Source: an uncultured Flavobacteriaceae bacterium
GTDB taxonomy: Bacteria; Bacteroidota; Bacteroidia; Flavobacteriales; Flavobacteriaceae
DNA: 64,000 bases
Direction of reading: 5' to 3'
Assembly (NCBI GenBank): GCA_943789305.1
Contig: CALSTP010000002.1
Coordinates: 85,173 to 149,172 of the forward strand
The first letter of the stretch is position 1, and each line of letters opens with the position of its first letter. Made by a program: the position numbers and the translations under genes. Under the pieces are notes generated by a model. It was not told where the DNA came from, did no database searches, and was given only the letters and a program-made list of their open reading frames with translations. Below, in pieces: positions 1 through 6,181 of the stretch.

Positions 1-14
1 TAAATATATTTAGA

Positions 15-704
15 ATGAAAAGGATTTTATTAATTACAGCCCTATTTTGTTTTGTATTTGCTAATGCACAATACTGTTTGTTTTTAGATTTTAAAGCAGA
101 GCAGCCTGAAATGGTAGCTTCTTCTCTAAAAGGAATGATGGAAACTGAATGGGGGAAAAATATCCAAGGGACAAAGTCTTTATTTGCTTACTTACCTAAC
201 GGGACAAATGAATCTACTCACTCTCTTCAAATTTGTTTTCCAAATGAAGCTGCATTTGAGAACTTCTATGCATCTTGGAATCAGTCTCCTGACGCACAAT
301 TGTTTTTTGAAAAAATGGGTAAATTTTCAAAACAAATATCTGAATCTTTAAACACACCAATATGGTACAATGGAAAAGATTGGGCTAATGATAACGTATT
401 TATGCTTTATCAAATGGAAGTATCAAATCCTGGATTATATCTTAAGGAATTTCAAAGTTTCTCTATAAAAATTGCGAAAAAGTTGGGTTATGAGGACAAT
501 TCCTTTGGCATCGCTTTTCCTATCTTGGGGAAAAATAGTGATTTCACACATTTTGCTTGGATAGGTTCGCCCGATATTAAAACAGCTTTGTCAAACACTA
601 AAAAAATGTTTTCTGACCCATTGTTTGCGGATTTTTCTAAAAAAGTTTCTGGTTTAAGAAAAGTCGTTAATACAACAATGTCAGTCCGCATAATGGATTA
701 CTAA
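15..704 (+). CDS. Secreted protein of unknown function (229 aa)
   Basis: I do not recognise a family. The N-terminus is a standard signal peptide: Lys-Arg, a hydrophobic stretch, then cleavage probably after Ala-Asn-Ala at residues 16-18, so the product is periplasmic or secreted. The mature part is soluble, about 210 residues, rich in aromatic residues. It seems to be built of two similar halves, each with a Phe-rich helix-like segment (about residues 80-115 and 185-215), which recalls dimeric alpha-beta barrel proteins, but that is only an impression. The secreted protein encoded at 7691-8476 has a similar size and aromatic character, without clear identity. A good terminator follows at 733-764, so the transcript is probably monocistronic. 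The promoter lies outside the window. Confidence 0.75.
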   Translation: MKRILLITALFCFVFANAQYCLFLDFKAEQPEMVASSLKGMMETEWGKNIQGTKSLFAYLPNGTNESTHSLQICFPNEAAFENFYASWNQSPDAQLFFEKMGKFSKQISESLNTPIWYNGKDWANDNVFMLYQMEVSNPGLYLKEFQSFSIKIAKKLGYEDNSFGIAFPILGKNSDFTHFAWIGSPDIKTALSNTKKMFSDPLFADFSKKVSGLRKVVNTTMSVRIMDY

Positions 705-732
705 ACATTAAGTATAATATAAAGTCAGTATT

Positions 733-764
733 ACGTCACTAATTAACTCTAGTGGCGTTTTCTC
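733..764 (+). terminator. Rho-independent terminator after the first gene
   Basis: An 8-bp stem (CGTCACTA at 734-741 with TAGTGGCG at 750-757, one G-T pair) has an 8-base loop and is followed by TTTTCTCTT. It lies 29 bases after the stop codon of the 15-704 gene. Confidence 0.7.
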
Positions 765-765
765 T

Positions 766-816
766 TCATACCACAGGCATATCGTCTTCAGTAAGTTCAG
801 GGATTAGAGATATTGT
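766..816 (-). repeat. Decayed 3' end of the RPKGSPNK-family gene, minus strand
   Basis: Read on the minus strand this encodes ISLIPELTEDDMPVV and a stop. It resembles the C-terminal end (LPKLK...VEDMPLFVD) of the intact gene at 2135-2347. No start or upstream part of that gene remains. It sits between the 15-704 gene and the 860-1651 lipoprotein gene. The match is short and was judged by eye. Confidence 0.5.
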
Positions 817-859
817 AAATTTTATATATTAGTATCTTACTAATCATAAATTAAATGCA

Positions 860-1651
860 ATGAAAAAAATATTATTTATAATTCTTGGATTACTTTACAT
901 CACAAGTTGTCAACAAGAAAATCAAGTTAGCGATGAAACCGACAATTATATCGAATGGGCAACAGGAGACAAACTGCATGACGAAATGATTTGGAGTGGC
1001 ATTGAGCATTTTCTAAATATCGAAAGAGAGAAAGCCTATGTCTTTTTTGAAAAAGCAATTGAACTGGATTCTACTTCATTTGCTGCACATGTTATGATTG
1101 CTACGATGTCACTTCCAAATTCAGAAAAGCAAGAAATCCACTATGATTTAGCAAAAAAACACGCAATAGGGAAGAATGAAAATTCCAAACGATTCGTATC
1201 CATATTAGATATTAAAAGTGAAAATGGAAATCGAGGCATCAGAGGCTCTTCAAAAGAGAAAAATGATATTTGGGAAAAGATGCATGAGTCTGAGCCTAGA
1301 GGCTGGTTTATCAGATTTTTTGCAGCGACATCTCATCCTGACTTAAATAAAAGAATTGAAAAGCTAGAAAAACTAAATGAAATTCCGAACGGACCAAATA
1401 AAGCTTCTATTATTAATTATCTCGGGTATCTCTACTACCAAGCTGGAAATATGGATAAATCAAAAGAAAGTTTTCAAAAATATCTTGAATTACGTCCTAA
1501 TGGGTATAATTCTTTCGATTCAATGGCTGAATTCTATATGTATCAGAAAGATTATAAAGAAGCAAAAAAATATTATGAAATGGTTTTAAATTTATTTCCA
1601 TTTTCAAATTCTGCTAGAACCTCTTTAAATCAAATTGAAAATTTAAAATAA
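860..1651 (+). CDS. TPR-containing lipoprotein (263 aa)
   Basis: This is a lipoprotein: the signal peptide ends in the lipobox Ile-Thr-Ser-Cys, with the lipidated Cys at residue 17. It is followed by acidic and Gln-rich sequence. Helical repeats follow. A first TPR-like unit lies at about residues 45-80 and two clearer ones at about 180-255 (including GYLYYQAGNMDKSKESF and the YQKDYKEAKKYYEMVL segment). TPR proteins act as protein-binding scaffolds; no enzymatic motif is visible, and its partner cannot be inferred. The 40 bases before its ATG closely resemble those before the 2892 gene, so the two genes share an upstream module. A terminator follows at 1688-1716. Confidence 0.8.
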   Translation: MKKILFIILGLLYITSCQQENQVSDETDNYIEWATGDKLHDEMIWSGIEHFLNIEREKAYVFFEKAIELDSTSFAAHVMIATMSLPNSEKQEIHYDLAKKHAIGKNENSKRFVSILDIKSENGNRGIRGSSKEKNDIWEKMHESEPRGWFIRFFAATSHPDLNKRIEKLEKLNEIPNGPNKASIINYLGYLYYQAGNMDKSKESFQKYLELRPNGYNSFDSMAEFYMYQKDYKEAKKYYEMVLNLFPFSNSARTSLNQIENLK

Positions 1652-1687
1652 ACTAAGATTAAACCACAACCAGTAAAATATAAACTA

Positions 1688-1716
1688 ATCCTCCTGATAT
1701 ATGGAGGGTTTTTTTA
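1688..1716 (+). terminator. Rho-independent terminator after the TPR lipoprotein gene
   Basis: CCTCC at 1690-1694 pairs with GGAGG at 1703-1707, extended by weaker flanking pairs. A run of seven T follows at 1709-1715. Confidence 0.65.
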
Positions 1717-1752
1717 TATCATCGGCATATCACTTCAGTAAGTTCTACAATA
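1715..1752 (-). repeat. Decayed 3' end of the RPKGSPNK-family gene, minus strand
   Basis: The minus strand contains GAACTTACTGAAG then GATATGCCGATGATATAA, i.e. ELTE-DMPMI and a stop after allowing a one-base loss relative to the copy at 766-816. It directly follows the terminator of the 860-1651 gene. Confidence 0.45.
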
Positions 1753-1775
1753 CACTATACCAAGAATGAAACAAG

Positions 1776-1832
1776 CTAAATGATAGGCATAACATCTTCA
1801 TTAGTTTCAGTTACTTCTTTTAAATTAAAGAA
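1776..1832 (-). repeat. Decayed 3' end of the RPKGSPNK-family gene, minus strand
   Basis: The minus strand reads NLKEVTETNEDVMPII and a stop, in line with LPKLKQEADEVEDMPLF of the intact gene at 2135-2347. The sequence upstream of it on the minus strand (up to 1979) stays open but does not resemble the family, so it is a fragment and not a full gene. Confidence 0.5.
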
Positions 1833-1871
1833 CAAAGAGCTAAACCAATGATTAATAAAATACCTTGAAAT

Positions 1872-1900
1872 ATGCCAAGCCCTAAAGGAAGCGTAAACTA
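1872..1900 (+). repeat. Truncated 5' end of the RPKGSPNK-family gene
   Basis: This encodes MPSPKGSVN and then a stop codon. It matches the first nine codons of the intact gene at 2135 (MPRPKGSPN) at about 21 of 26 bases, including the ATG. The rest of the gene is absent. Confidence 0.55.
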
Positions 1901-1926
1901 AAGTATTATAAGCAGTAAAGGAGTAA

Positions 1927-2097
1927 TTATTTGTTTTTATAAAATAGTTTGCCCAAAAGAATAATATTACCAATTGCAAAGAGTGTTATTCCTGTGCTTG
2001 AAATTATATCTTGTGTGAAATACTCGTAAAGCATATAACCTAATCCAATTTGAGCAACTAATGCACCCTCCCAATATTTTTTTATAAAATCCTTCAT
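1927..2097 (-). CDS. Small membrane protein (56 aa), short ORF
   Basis: A short minus-strand reading frame runs from ATG at 2095-2097 to TAA at 1927-1929. The product begins MKDFIKKYWEGALVAQIG, then has two hydrophobic stretches (about residues 12-27 and 35-50) and a Lys/Asn-rich tail, so it is probably an inner-membrane protein with one or two helices. No function can be assigned. The frame is too short for usual cut-offs, but the coherent membrane topology and charged ends make it more credible than the overlapping 1776-1979 frame. It is divergent from the 2135 gene with 37 bases between the start codons. No Shine-Dalgarno sequence is visible, which is usual in this phylum. Confidence 0.55.
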   Translation of the reverse strand: MKDFIKKYWEGALVAQIGLGYMLYEYFTQDIISSTGITLFAIGNIILLGKLFYKNK

Positions 2098-2134
2098 AAG
2101 AATCAGTTGATACTTTAACCCAAATTACAAAATA

Positions 2135-2347
2135 ATGCCAAGACCCAAAGGAAGTCCCAACAAAATAACAAGTAAAGTAAGAAGTAAACTACAAGACCTA
2201 CTAGACGATTTAATAGACTCTTTAGACCTAAATGAGTTGGACAATAACCAAAGAATTAAGATGCTTCAGGTAGCGCTACAATACACTTTGCCTAAATTAA
2301 AACAAGAAGCAGATGAGGTTGAAGATATGCCTTTGTTTGTTGATTAA
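2135..2347 (+). CDS. Small RPKGSPNK protein (70 aa), possible DNA-binding protein
   Basis: This is the only intact copy in the window of a small gene whose ends recur in decayed form around it. The product starts MPRPKGSPNK, an AT-hook-like basic Pro/Gly motif that could grip the DNA minor groove. A predicted helical, acidic part follows (about residues 14-55, with repeated Leu/Asp), then the end LPKLKQEADEVEDMPLF. Similar small proteins are found near phage and mobile-element genes in Bacteroidota from general knowledge, but I know no named family or tested function. It lies 50 bases before the GTG start of the 2398 gene, whose candidate promoter lies in that gap. It may belong to the mobile element marked by the integrase at 4186. 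Confidence 0.7.
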   Translation: MPRPKGSPNKITSKVRSKLQDLLDDLIDSLDLNELDNNQRIKMLQVALQYTLPKLKQEADEVEDMPLFVD

Positions 2348-2349
2348 AG

Positions 2350-2378
2350 GTTGCTAATTAAAAGTATTAGTATATTTG
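2350..2378 (+). promoter_or_regulatory. Candidate Bacteroidota-type promoter for the 2398 gene
   Basis: TTG at 2351-2353 and TATATTTG at 2371-2378 (a perfect TAnnTTTG -7 box) are separated by 17 bases. The box ends 19 bases before the GTG start at 2398. The homologous stretch before the 3792 region lacks this -7 box because of a short deletion. Confidence 0.55.
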
Positions 2379-2397
2379 AGTTAAATACATTTATACT

Positions 2398-2754
2398 GTG
2401 AAAAATATTCTTAGAGATACTATCCTAATATCGTTTTTATTTCTATTTATAAACTCTTGTTCAAAGGACGCTTCAGTTCCAGAAGAACAAGCTCCTACTC
2501 AATATACCTTAACCGTTACTACTTCAGAAGGAGGTTTTGTAACACCAGATGCTAATAGGACTTATGATGCAGGAGCATTAATAACAATTACAGCAACTCC
2601 AAATGAGGGATACAAGTTTGATAGATTTTCAGGAAGTGATAATGATAACAAACCTAATGGATGTTGGGCAGGCCCTGGCAAGTGCCGAACTTCTATAAAA
2701 ATGAATTCAAACAGAGATGTCCAAGTTTTTTTCAAACTAAGTGCTTCAGAATAA
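2398..2754 (+). CDS. Lipoprotein with InlB/Flg_new-type bacterial repeat (118 aa)
   Basis: The start is GTG at 2398; no ATG lies upstream in frame at a useful distance, and the signal peptide begins directly with it. The signal peptide ends in Ile-Asn-Ser-Cys, with the lipidated Cys at residue 21, followed by Ser-Lys-Asp. Residues about 35-112 form one bacterial repeat domain: a beta-rich unit with YTLTVTTSEGGFVTP, AGALITITATPNEGYKF and a final VQVFFKL strand. Such units are often adhesive modules on surface proteins; here a single copy makes up the whole mature protein. Two Cys residues within the domain (in GCWAGPGKC) could form a disulfide. A decayed RPKGSPNK tail follows within a few bases of the stop. 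Confidence 0.8.
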   Translation: MKNILRDTILISFLFLFINSCSKDASVPEEQAPTQYTLTVTTSEGGFVTPDANRTYDAGALITITATPNEGYKFDRFSGSDNDNKPNGCWAGPGKCRTSIKMNSNRDVQVFFKLSASE

Positions 2755-2755
2755 G

Positions 2756-2817
2756 TTTTACCTAAATTAAAACAACAGGTAGATGAGGTTTAAGATGTCC
2801 CTTTGTCTATAGAGTAG
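2756..2817 (+). repeat. Decayed 3' end of the RPKGSPNK-family gene
   Basis: Its translation is LPKLKQQVDEV, a stop, then DVPLSIE and a stop. It matches the end of the intact gene (2288-2347) closely at the nucleotide level: its first 15 bases from 2761 are identical to 2291-2305. It starts almost at the stop codon of the 2398 gene. Confidence 0.7.
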
Positions 2818-2850
2818 GTTCAGGATGAAAAACACGGAATAGAAATAGAG
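2818..2850 (-). repeat. Short minus-strand repeat unit
   Basis: GTTCAGGATGAAAAACACGG here resembles GTTTAGGAAGAAAAACACGG at 3401-3420, and its start resembles GTTCAGG at 795-801 and 6096-6102. On the minus strand it reads like the segment before ELTE in the other decayed tails (RVFHPEP). It abuts the plus-strand tail at 2756-2817, so the two orientations meet tail to tail. Confidence 0.45.
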
Positions 2851-2891
2851 TTTTTTTATATTAGCAGCTTATTAATCATAAATCAATTAAA

Positions 2892-3362
2892 ATGAAAAAA
2901 ACACTTTTAATACTCCTATTTGTTGCTCCAACTTTATTGTTTTCTCAAAAGTCTGCAGGAACATTATCAAGAGAAGATGACTTGAGTAAAACCGCAATAG
3001 CAATGGGCGATGACTATGCTAATAACAATCATACTTTATGGAATGAAAAACTATCAGATAAAGCTATTGTTAGGGTAAATAATACTGTTATGGATGGAAA
3101 AACCGTAAAAGAAGTATTTAAATCTCACCATACTATTTTTAATAATATTAAAATAAATGATAGTTATGCTCATACTAATTATTTTAAAGGAGGTGATACT
3201 TGGACAAACAATTGGTTTACTTGGGAAGGAACTGGAAATAAGACAGGCATAAGAACTTCAAATAGGTCTCATTTTGATTATAAATGGGAGAACGGTAAAA
3301 TTGTTGAGATGAATTGTTATTTTGACACAACAGCTCTTAATATGGAGCTTGCAGCTCAATAA
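2892..3362 (+). CDS. Secreted NTF2/SnoaL-like protein (156 aa)
   Basis: The signal peptide is typical of T9SS-era Bacteroidota: MKK, a hydrophobic core and cleavage after Phe-Ser at about residue 19. The mature protein of about 137 residues has the size and pattern of an NTF2-like (SnoaL) cone fold. It has an N-terminal helix region (about 30-55), a DGKTVKEVFKSH segment at about 68-79, and aromatic strands (NNWFTWEGTGNKTG, SHFDYKWENGKIVEMNCYF). This fold serves enzymes and ligand binders alike, so no substrate is proposed. The lipoprotein at 40883 has a related N-terminal domain. The bases before the ATG match those before the 860 gene, and a strong terminator follows at 3370. Confidence 0.75.
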   Translation: MKKTLLILLFVAPTLLFSQKSAGTLSREDDLSKTAIAMGDDYANNNHTLWNEKLSDKAIVRVNNTVMDGKTVKEVFKSHHTIFNNIKINDSYAHTNYFKGGDTWTNNWFTWEGTGNKTGIRTSNRSHFDYKWENGKIVEMNCYFDTTALNMELAAQ

Positions 3363-3369
3363 TATTATA

Positions 3370-3394
3370 ACCCTCCCAAGTGGAGGGTTTTTTA
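3370..3394 (+). terminator. Rho-independent terminator
   Basis: ACCCTCC (3370-3376) and GGAGGGT (3382-3388) form a perfect 7-bp stem with a five-base loop, followed by TTTTT. It lies seven bases after the stop of the 2892-3362 gene. Confidence 0.85.
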
Positions 3395-3395
3395 T

Positions 3396-3430
3396 TACAG
3401 TTTAGGAAGAAAAACACGGAGAAGAGATAT
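3396..3430 (-). repeat. Decayed RPKGSPNK-family fragment, minus strand; rest of the 3395-3790 gap
   Basis: The minus strand reads ISLLRVFLPKL and a stop, similar to the segment before the tail in the other copies. The rest of the gap up to 3741 is A+T rich. I see no convincing gene in it: the 63-codon minus-strand frame at 3395-3586 simply runs through this fragment. Confidence 0.4.
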
Positions 3431-3741
3431 TATAAGTATATTTAGAAAAATGAAAAACCTCTTGAGCCGTAATAATACCACTGAATGAATCAACCAAAGT
3501 TCAATTAGTTCTTTCTTGATGAACCTAAATAAGAATGTATTATAACAATTAAAAGAGGGAGAAAGAATAAAAGTGTGATTACCCAAAACTCTAAAGACTT
3601 AATTAATTGCTTAAAATGGGTTTTCATTTCACACTATTATTCTGATAAATTGGCTTATGGTTATAACTTTTATTTTAATTCAAAAATAAATGTGAATTTT
3701 ATAATTAATGTTACCTAGAAATTATCTTGATGTTATTATTA

Positions 3742-3780
3742 AGTGAAGACTTGCCTTTGTTTATTGATTAAAGGTTGCTC
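3742..3780 (+). repeat. Decayed 3' end of the RPKGSPNK-family gene
   Basis: It encodes EDLPLFID and a stop, followed by AAAGGTTGCT. This is almost identical to 2327-2355 (EDMPLFVD, stop, AAAGGTTGCT). After this point the two sequences differ by a deletion of roughly 30 bases, then align again up to a GTG codon (3792 and 2398). Confidence 0.7.
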
Positions 3781-3860
3781 ATATCTTTACCGTGAAAAGG
3801 GATTCCTCCCAAATTTTTATGATTTTAAAAAAAATTGTTAAATTTGAGAAAGTGTTAATT

Positions 3861-4133
3861 ATGGATGATTATAACAAAGAAAAATATCGTGTTTGTTTAG
3901 ATGAATATCAAGACGAAGATGGAGAATGCTATGCATACTCTCTAGAATTATCCAAAACCGATGGAATAGATGGTTTTGGAGTGGATACTATAAAATACGC
4001 TAAAACGGAGGGAGAAGATTTAGACGATAATTGGGGAATAGAAATAATTGAATTAAAGTACTTTAATGACCTTGAGGAGGCTAATAAAAGTTTTGCCGAA
4101 TATTGTGAAGACTATGTTTTAATTGTTAAATGA
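3861..4133 (+). CDS. Acidic protein of unknown function (90 aa)
   Basis: No family is recognised. The frame is open from a GTG at 3792. ATG codons occur at 3819 and 3861; I take 3861 because the acidic, regular sequence (MDDYNKEKYRVCLDEYQDED onward) starts there, while the part before it is short and basic-hydrophobic. The 3792 GTG sits exactly where the 2398 gene starts in the homologous upstream module, so a longer form of 113 residues is possible. There is no signal peptide or membrane segment, so a cytoplasmic protein is likely, with a net strong negative charge. The next gene, the integrase, is convergent and starts 52 bases downstream. Confidence 0.6.
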   Translation: MDDYNKEKYRVCLDEYQDEDGECYAYSLELSKTDGIDGFGVDTIKYAKTEGEDLDDNWGIEIIELKYFNDLEEANKSFAEYCEDYVLIVK

Positions 4134-4185
4134 TAATTCAAATGAAATAGAGTGCTAATTTGAGTATTCAACATAAATCAAGTAC

Positions 4186-5514
4186 TCAGTTCTTCTTATC
4201 TCTAGGGTTGCCAAGCATTAATGTTCTTGTAACCACACTTTCAGGTAATCCAATTTCTTTTCCTCTTTTTCTAAGTTTATACCAAACCTCTTCAATCCTA
4301 AATTCTTTTAAGACTTTTAAATGTGCTTCATCTACTTTTGCGCTAATTCTGTCCCATTCCCAATTTTGATAACTACTCTTTATACTTCTATCTTGATGAC
4401 CAAGTAAACGATACCGAACCTCTGCCGATACATCTAATAAAAGTGCATAAGATTCAAAAGTTTTCCGAGCTACTTTAAAAGGGACGCCAATGATTTTTCT
4501 ACATCTTTTAGTATATACATCCCATACGTTTTTATGTTCTTCTTCTTTGTATTCAAACATTATTAAAGTATGCCAACCTTTAGGATATACATCAGGATAA
4601 CTGCTACTTCTATTGAGATGAGTATATGTAATTGAACATTTAAGAGAATTGATTATTTGTTCTGTTGGTTCACAAGAATATAATATATTCATTGGCTCTC
4701 CAGTCTTACTCCTCTTGTGTTTTACATATCTTTTTTTGAACTGTTCAGACTCATTCACTAATTCGTGGAGGTGCATTTTTACAATATCACGAGGATACAA
4801 TCCGCGCATACAAAACATTAATAACCAAAAAGCAAAGGTTTGAAAATCATAAATATTATTTACGTTTTTAATTGAATCTAACAATTGTTCTGTAGTTACA
4901 CTCTCTACAACTTTAGTATGCTTTTTAACGCTCCATTTTTTCTTCTTTTCAAAACGATAGTTAACTATTCCTCTATCATTGGCCTCGTTAATTATAACTC
5001 CTAAATGTTTTAAATAGGTTTCAATAGAACTTGGAGATTTTTCTTGGTTTTTCCATATCATTACCGCTTTATCAATAGCGTCATAATTAAGTTCTTTAAA
5101 AGATAGAGTGCTGACGTCTAAAACCTTTAATAGAGCCCTGTAGCTATACTTATATGATTGATATGTAGTAAGTTTCATTCGAGGCCTAAGAACATCCTCA
5201 ATGAAGCCTTCAACACCTTCCTCTGGCTTTCCTCCTTTTAGTTTAGTGCATAGCTCATCCCAAGTGTAAATACCGCTTTCAAATAACCCCCAAACCTCTC
5301 TTATTAGGCTAGTAGTTTCTTGTAGCTTTTTGTTAATTGCTATTGATGGCATAGAAATATTTTTGACTTGATATGTTTTTTTATTCCATTCAACAGGAGA
5401 TACATTAACTCCAATGTTTTTCTTAAATACTTTCCCTTTGTGTTGAGCAAATATAAAAATCGCAGATGTTCCCTTGCTATTAACAGTATTTTTTAAATAC
5501 AATTGTATACCCAT
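4186..5514 (-). CDS. Tyrosine recombinase / phage-type integrase (442 aa)
   Basis: It catalyses site-specific strand exchange between attachment sites. The layout is that of Bacteroidota integrases: an N-terminal arm-binding domain (about 1-100, starting MGIQLYLKNTVNSKGTSAIF), a SAM-like core-binding domain (about 105-195) and a C-terminal catalytic domain (about 205-400). Visible catalytic residues are Arg237 (CMRGLYPRD), Lys270 (KRSKTGEP), Arg350, His374 (LLGHQDRS) and Tyr382 (SSYQNWE). The first His of the usual HxxR box is Lys347 (KVAR), so that box is altered; many active family members vary here. The start at 5514 gives a complete arm domain. It reads away from a tRNA 3' fragment about 145 bases upstream, the classic position next to an att site. 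Confidence 0.92.
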   Translation of the reverse strand: MGIQLYLKNTVNSKGTSAIFIFAQHKGKVFKKNIGVNVSPVEWNKKTYQVKNISMPSIAINKKLQETTSLIREVWGLFESGIYTWDELCTKLKGGKPEEGVEGFIEDVLRPRMKLTTYQSYKYSYRALLKVLDVSTLSFKELNYDAIDKAVMIWKNQEKSPSSIETYLKHLGVIINEANDRGIVNYRFEKKKKWSVKKHTKVVESVTTEQLLDSIKNVNNIYDFQTFAFWLLMFCMRGLYPRDIVKMHLHELVNESEQFKKRYVKHKRSKTGEPMNILYSCEPTEQIINSLKCSITYTHLNRSSSYPDVYPKGWHTLIMFEYKEEEHKNVWDVYTKRCRKIIGVPFKVARKTFESYALLLDVSAEVRYRLLGHQDRSIKSSYQNWEWDRISAKVDEAHLKVLKEFRIEEVWYKLRKRGKEIGLPESVVTRTLMLGNPRDKKN

Positions 5515-5657
5515 AAAGTAAAATTACAAAAAAGGGTAATAAAAAGGGTAATACTATATGTTAATAAAGTGACTTTTAGAGTCTTTTTAGTGTAATAAAT
5601 GTTAATTAATACGTTATATTTAAACATTTTATGCTTTTTTAATAAAATAGAACTTAA

Positions 5658-5700
5658 CCGGCAGTCAAGAGGTCATGGGTTCGAACCCCATTTTCTCCAC
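5658..5700 (+). other. tRNA 3' fragment, probable attachment site (attR)
   Basis: The fragment holds a complete T-arm (ATGGG, TTCGAAC, CCCAT at 5675-5691), the 3' acceptor strand TTTCTCC (5692-5698) and a discriminator A. Before the T-arm are a variable loop (AGGTC) and the 3' half of an anticodon stem (TCAAG) preceded by GGCAG. Read as an anticodon loop end this suggests tRNA-Ala(GGC), but the 5' half of the tRNA is missing, so the identity is an inference. Integrases often use the 3' part of a tRNA gene as att core. The orientation implies that the intact tRNA gene and the other end lie to the left, outside the window. Confidence 0.75.
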
Positions 5701-5718
5701 GCTTGTAATTAATCACTC

Positions 5719-5774
5719 ACAATTTGAAACAAGAAGGAGATGAGGTTAAGGATTCGCCTCTGTTTGTTCTGTAA
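5719..5774 (+). repeat. Decayed 3' end of the RPKGSPNK-family gene
   Basis: Its translation NLKQEGDEVKDSPLFVL and stop is clearly the C-terminus of the 2135-2347 product (KLKQEADEVEDMPLFVD). No 5' part exists. It lies beyond the tRNA fragment, so the repeat family is not confined to the element bounded by the integrase. Confidence 0.75.
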
Positions 5775-5813
5775 CATCAAATTTTATATTTAACTTGTAA
5801 ATAAAAATTGATC

Positions 5814-6071
5814 ATGAAAAATCATTTTCTTTTAATCATTGGCCTAGTGTTTTTATTTCTAGTTTCTTGTAGTAAAGATGATGATTCGGATTCAGGAAAC
5901 CAATGTTTAGTTTGTTCCTCTTTTGGAGAAAACGATGTTACATCAGATGAATTAGAGGGCCTTTGTGTTGGGGCAACTAATCCTGAATCGGGAGAAACCA
6001 TTACTTTAGAGATGGTTACAGCCTATAAAGCATTACTAAACGCACTGGGAGCTGAATGTACAATTGGATAA
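5814..6071 (+). CDS. Small Cys-containing lipoprotein (85 aa)
   Basis: ATG at 5814 is preferred over an in-frame TTG two codons earlier. The signal peptide ends in Leu-Val-Ser-Cys followed by SKDDDSDSG, the usual acidic sequence after the lipid anchor in this phylum. The mature part of about 65 residues has four Cys (in the CLVCSSFG segment, at GLCVG and near the C-terminus at ECTIG), which could form two disulfides. Similar small lipoproteins occur widely in Flavobacteriaceae without known function. It is flanked by decayed RPKGSPNK tails: plus strand 40 bases upstream and minus strand just downstream. Confidence 0.75.
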   Translation: MKNHFLLIIGLVFLFLVSCSKDDDSDSGNQCLVCSSFGENDVTSDELEGLCVGATNPESGETITLEMVTAYKALLNALGAECTIG

Positions 6072-6078
6072 ATCATTT

Positions 6079-6112
6079 TCATATATTTTCAGTAAGTTCA
6101 GGAAGAGAAATA
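6079..6112 (-). repeat. Decayed 3' end of the RPKGSPNK-family gene, minus strand
   Basis: The minus strand reads SLPELTENI and a stop. It shares TTCAGTAAGTTCAGG (plus-strand spelling, 6088-6102) with the copy at 787-801. The match is short. Confidence 0.45.
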
Positions 6113-6181
6113 CTTTTTTGAAATATTGAAGACTTTATCCTTCAACCTAGCAGTTAAATCATTTTGATTTCTAGATTAAAA

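Noticed and set aside
1776-1979. 67-codon minus-strand reading frame
   Set aside because: Only its last part resembles the RPKGSPNK tail; the rest overlaps a better-supported small membrane-protein frame (1927-2097) in another phase.
3395-3586. 63-codon minus-strand reading frame
   Set aside because: It is A+T-rich and hydrophobic by composition and ends in a repeat fragment; no start signal or coherent topology.
5658-5700. A complete tRNA gene
   Set aside because: Only the 3' part is present; the bases before 5658 do not form the acceptor 5' strand, D-arm or anticodon stem.
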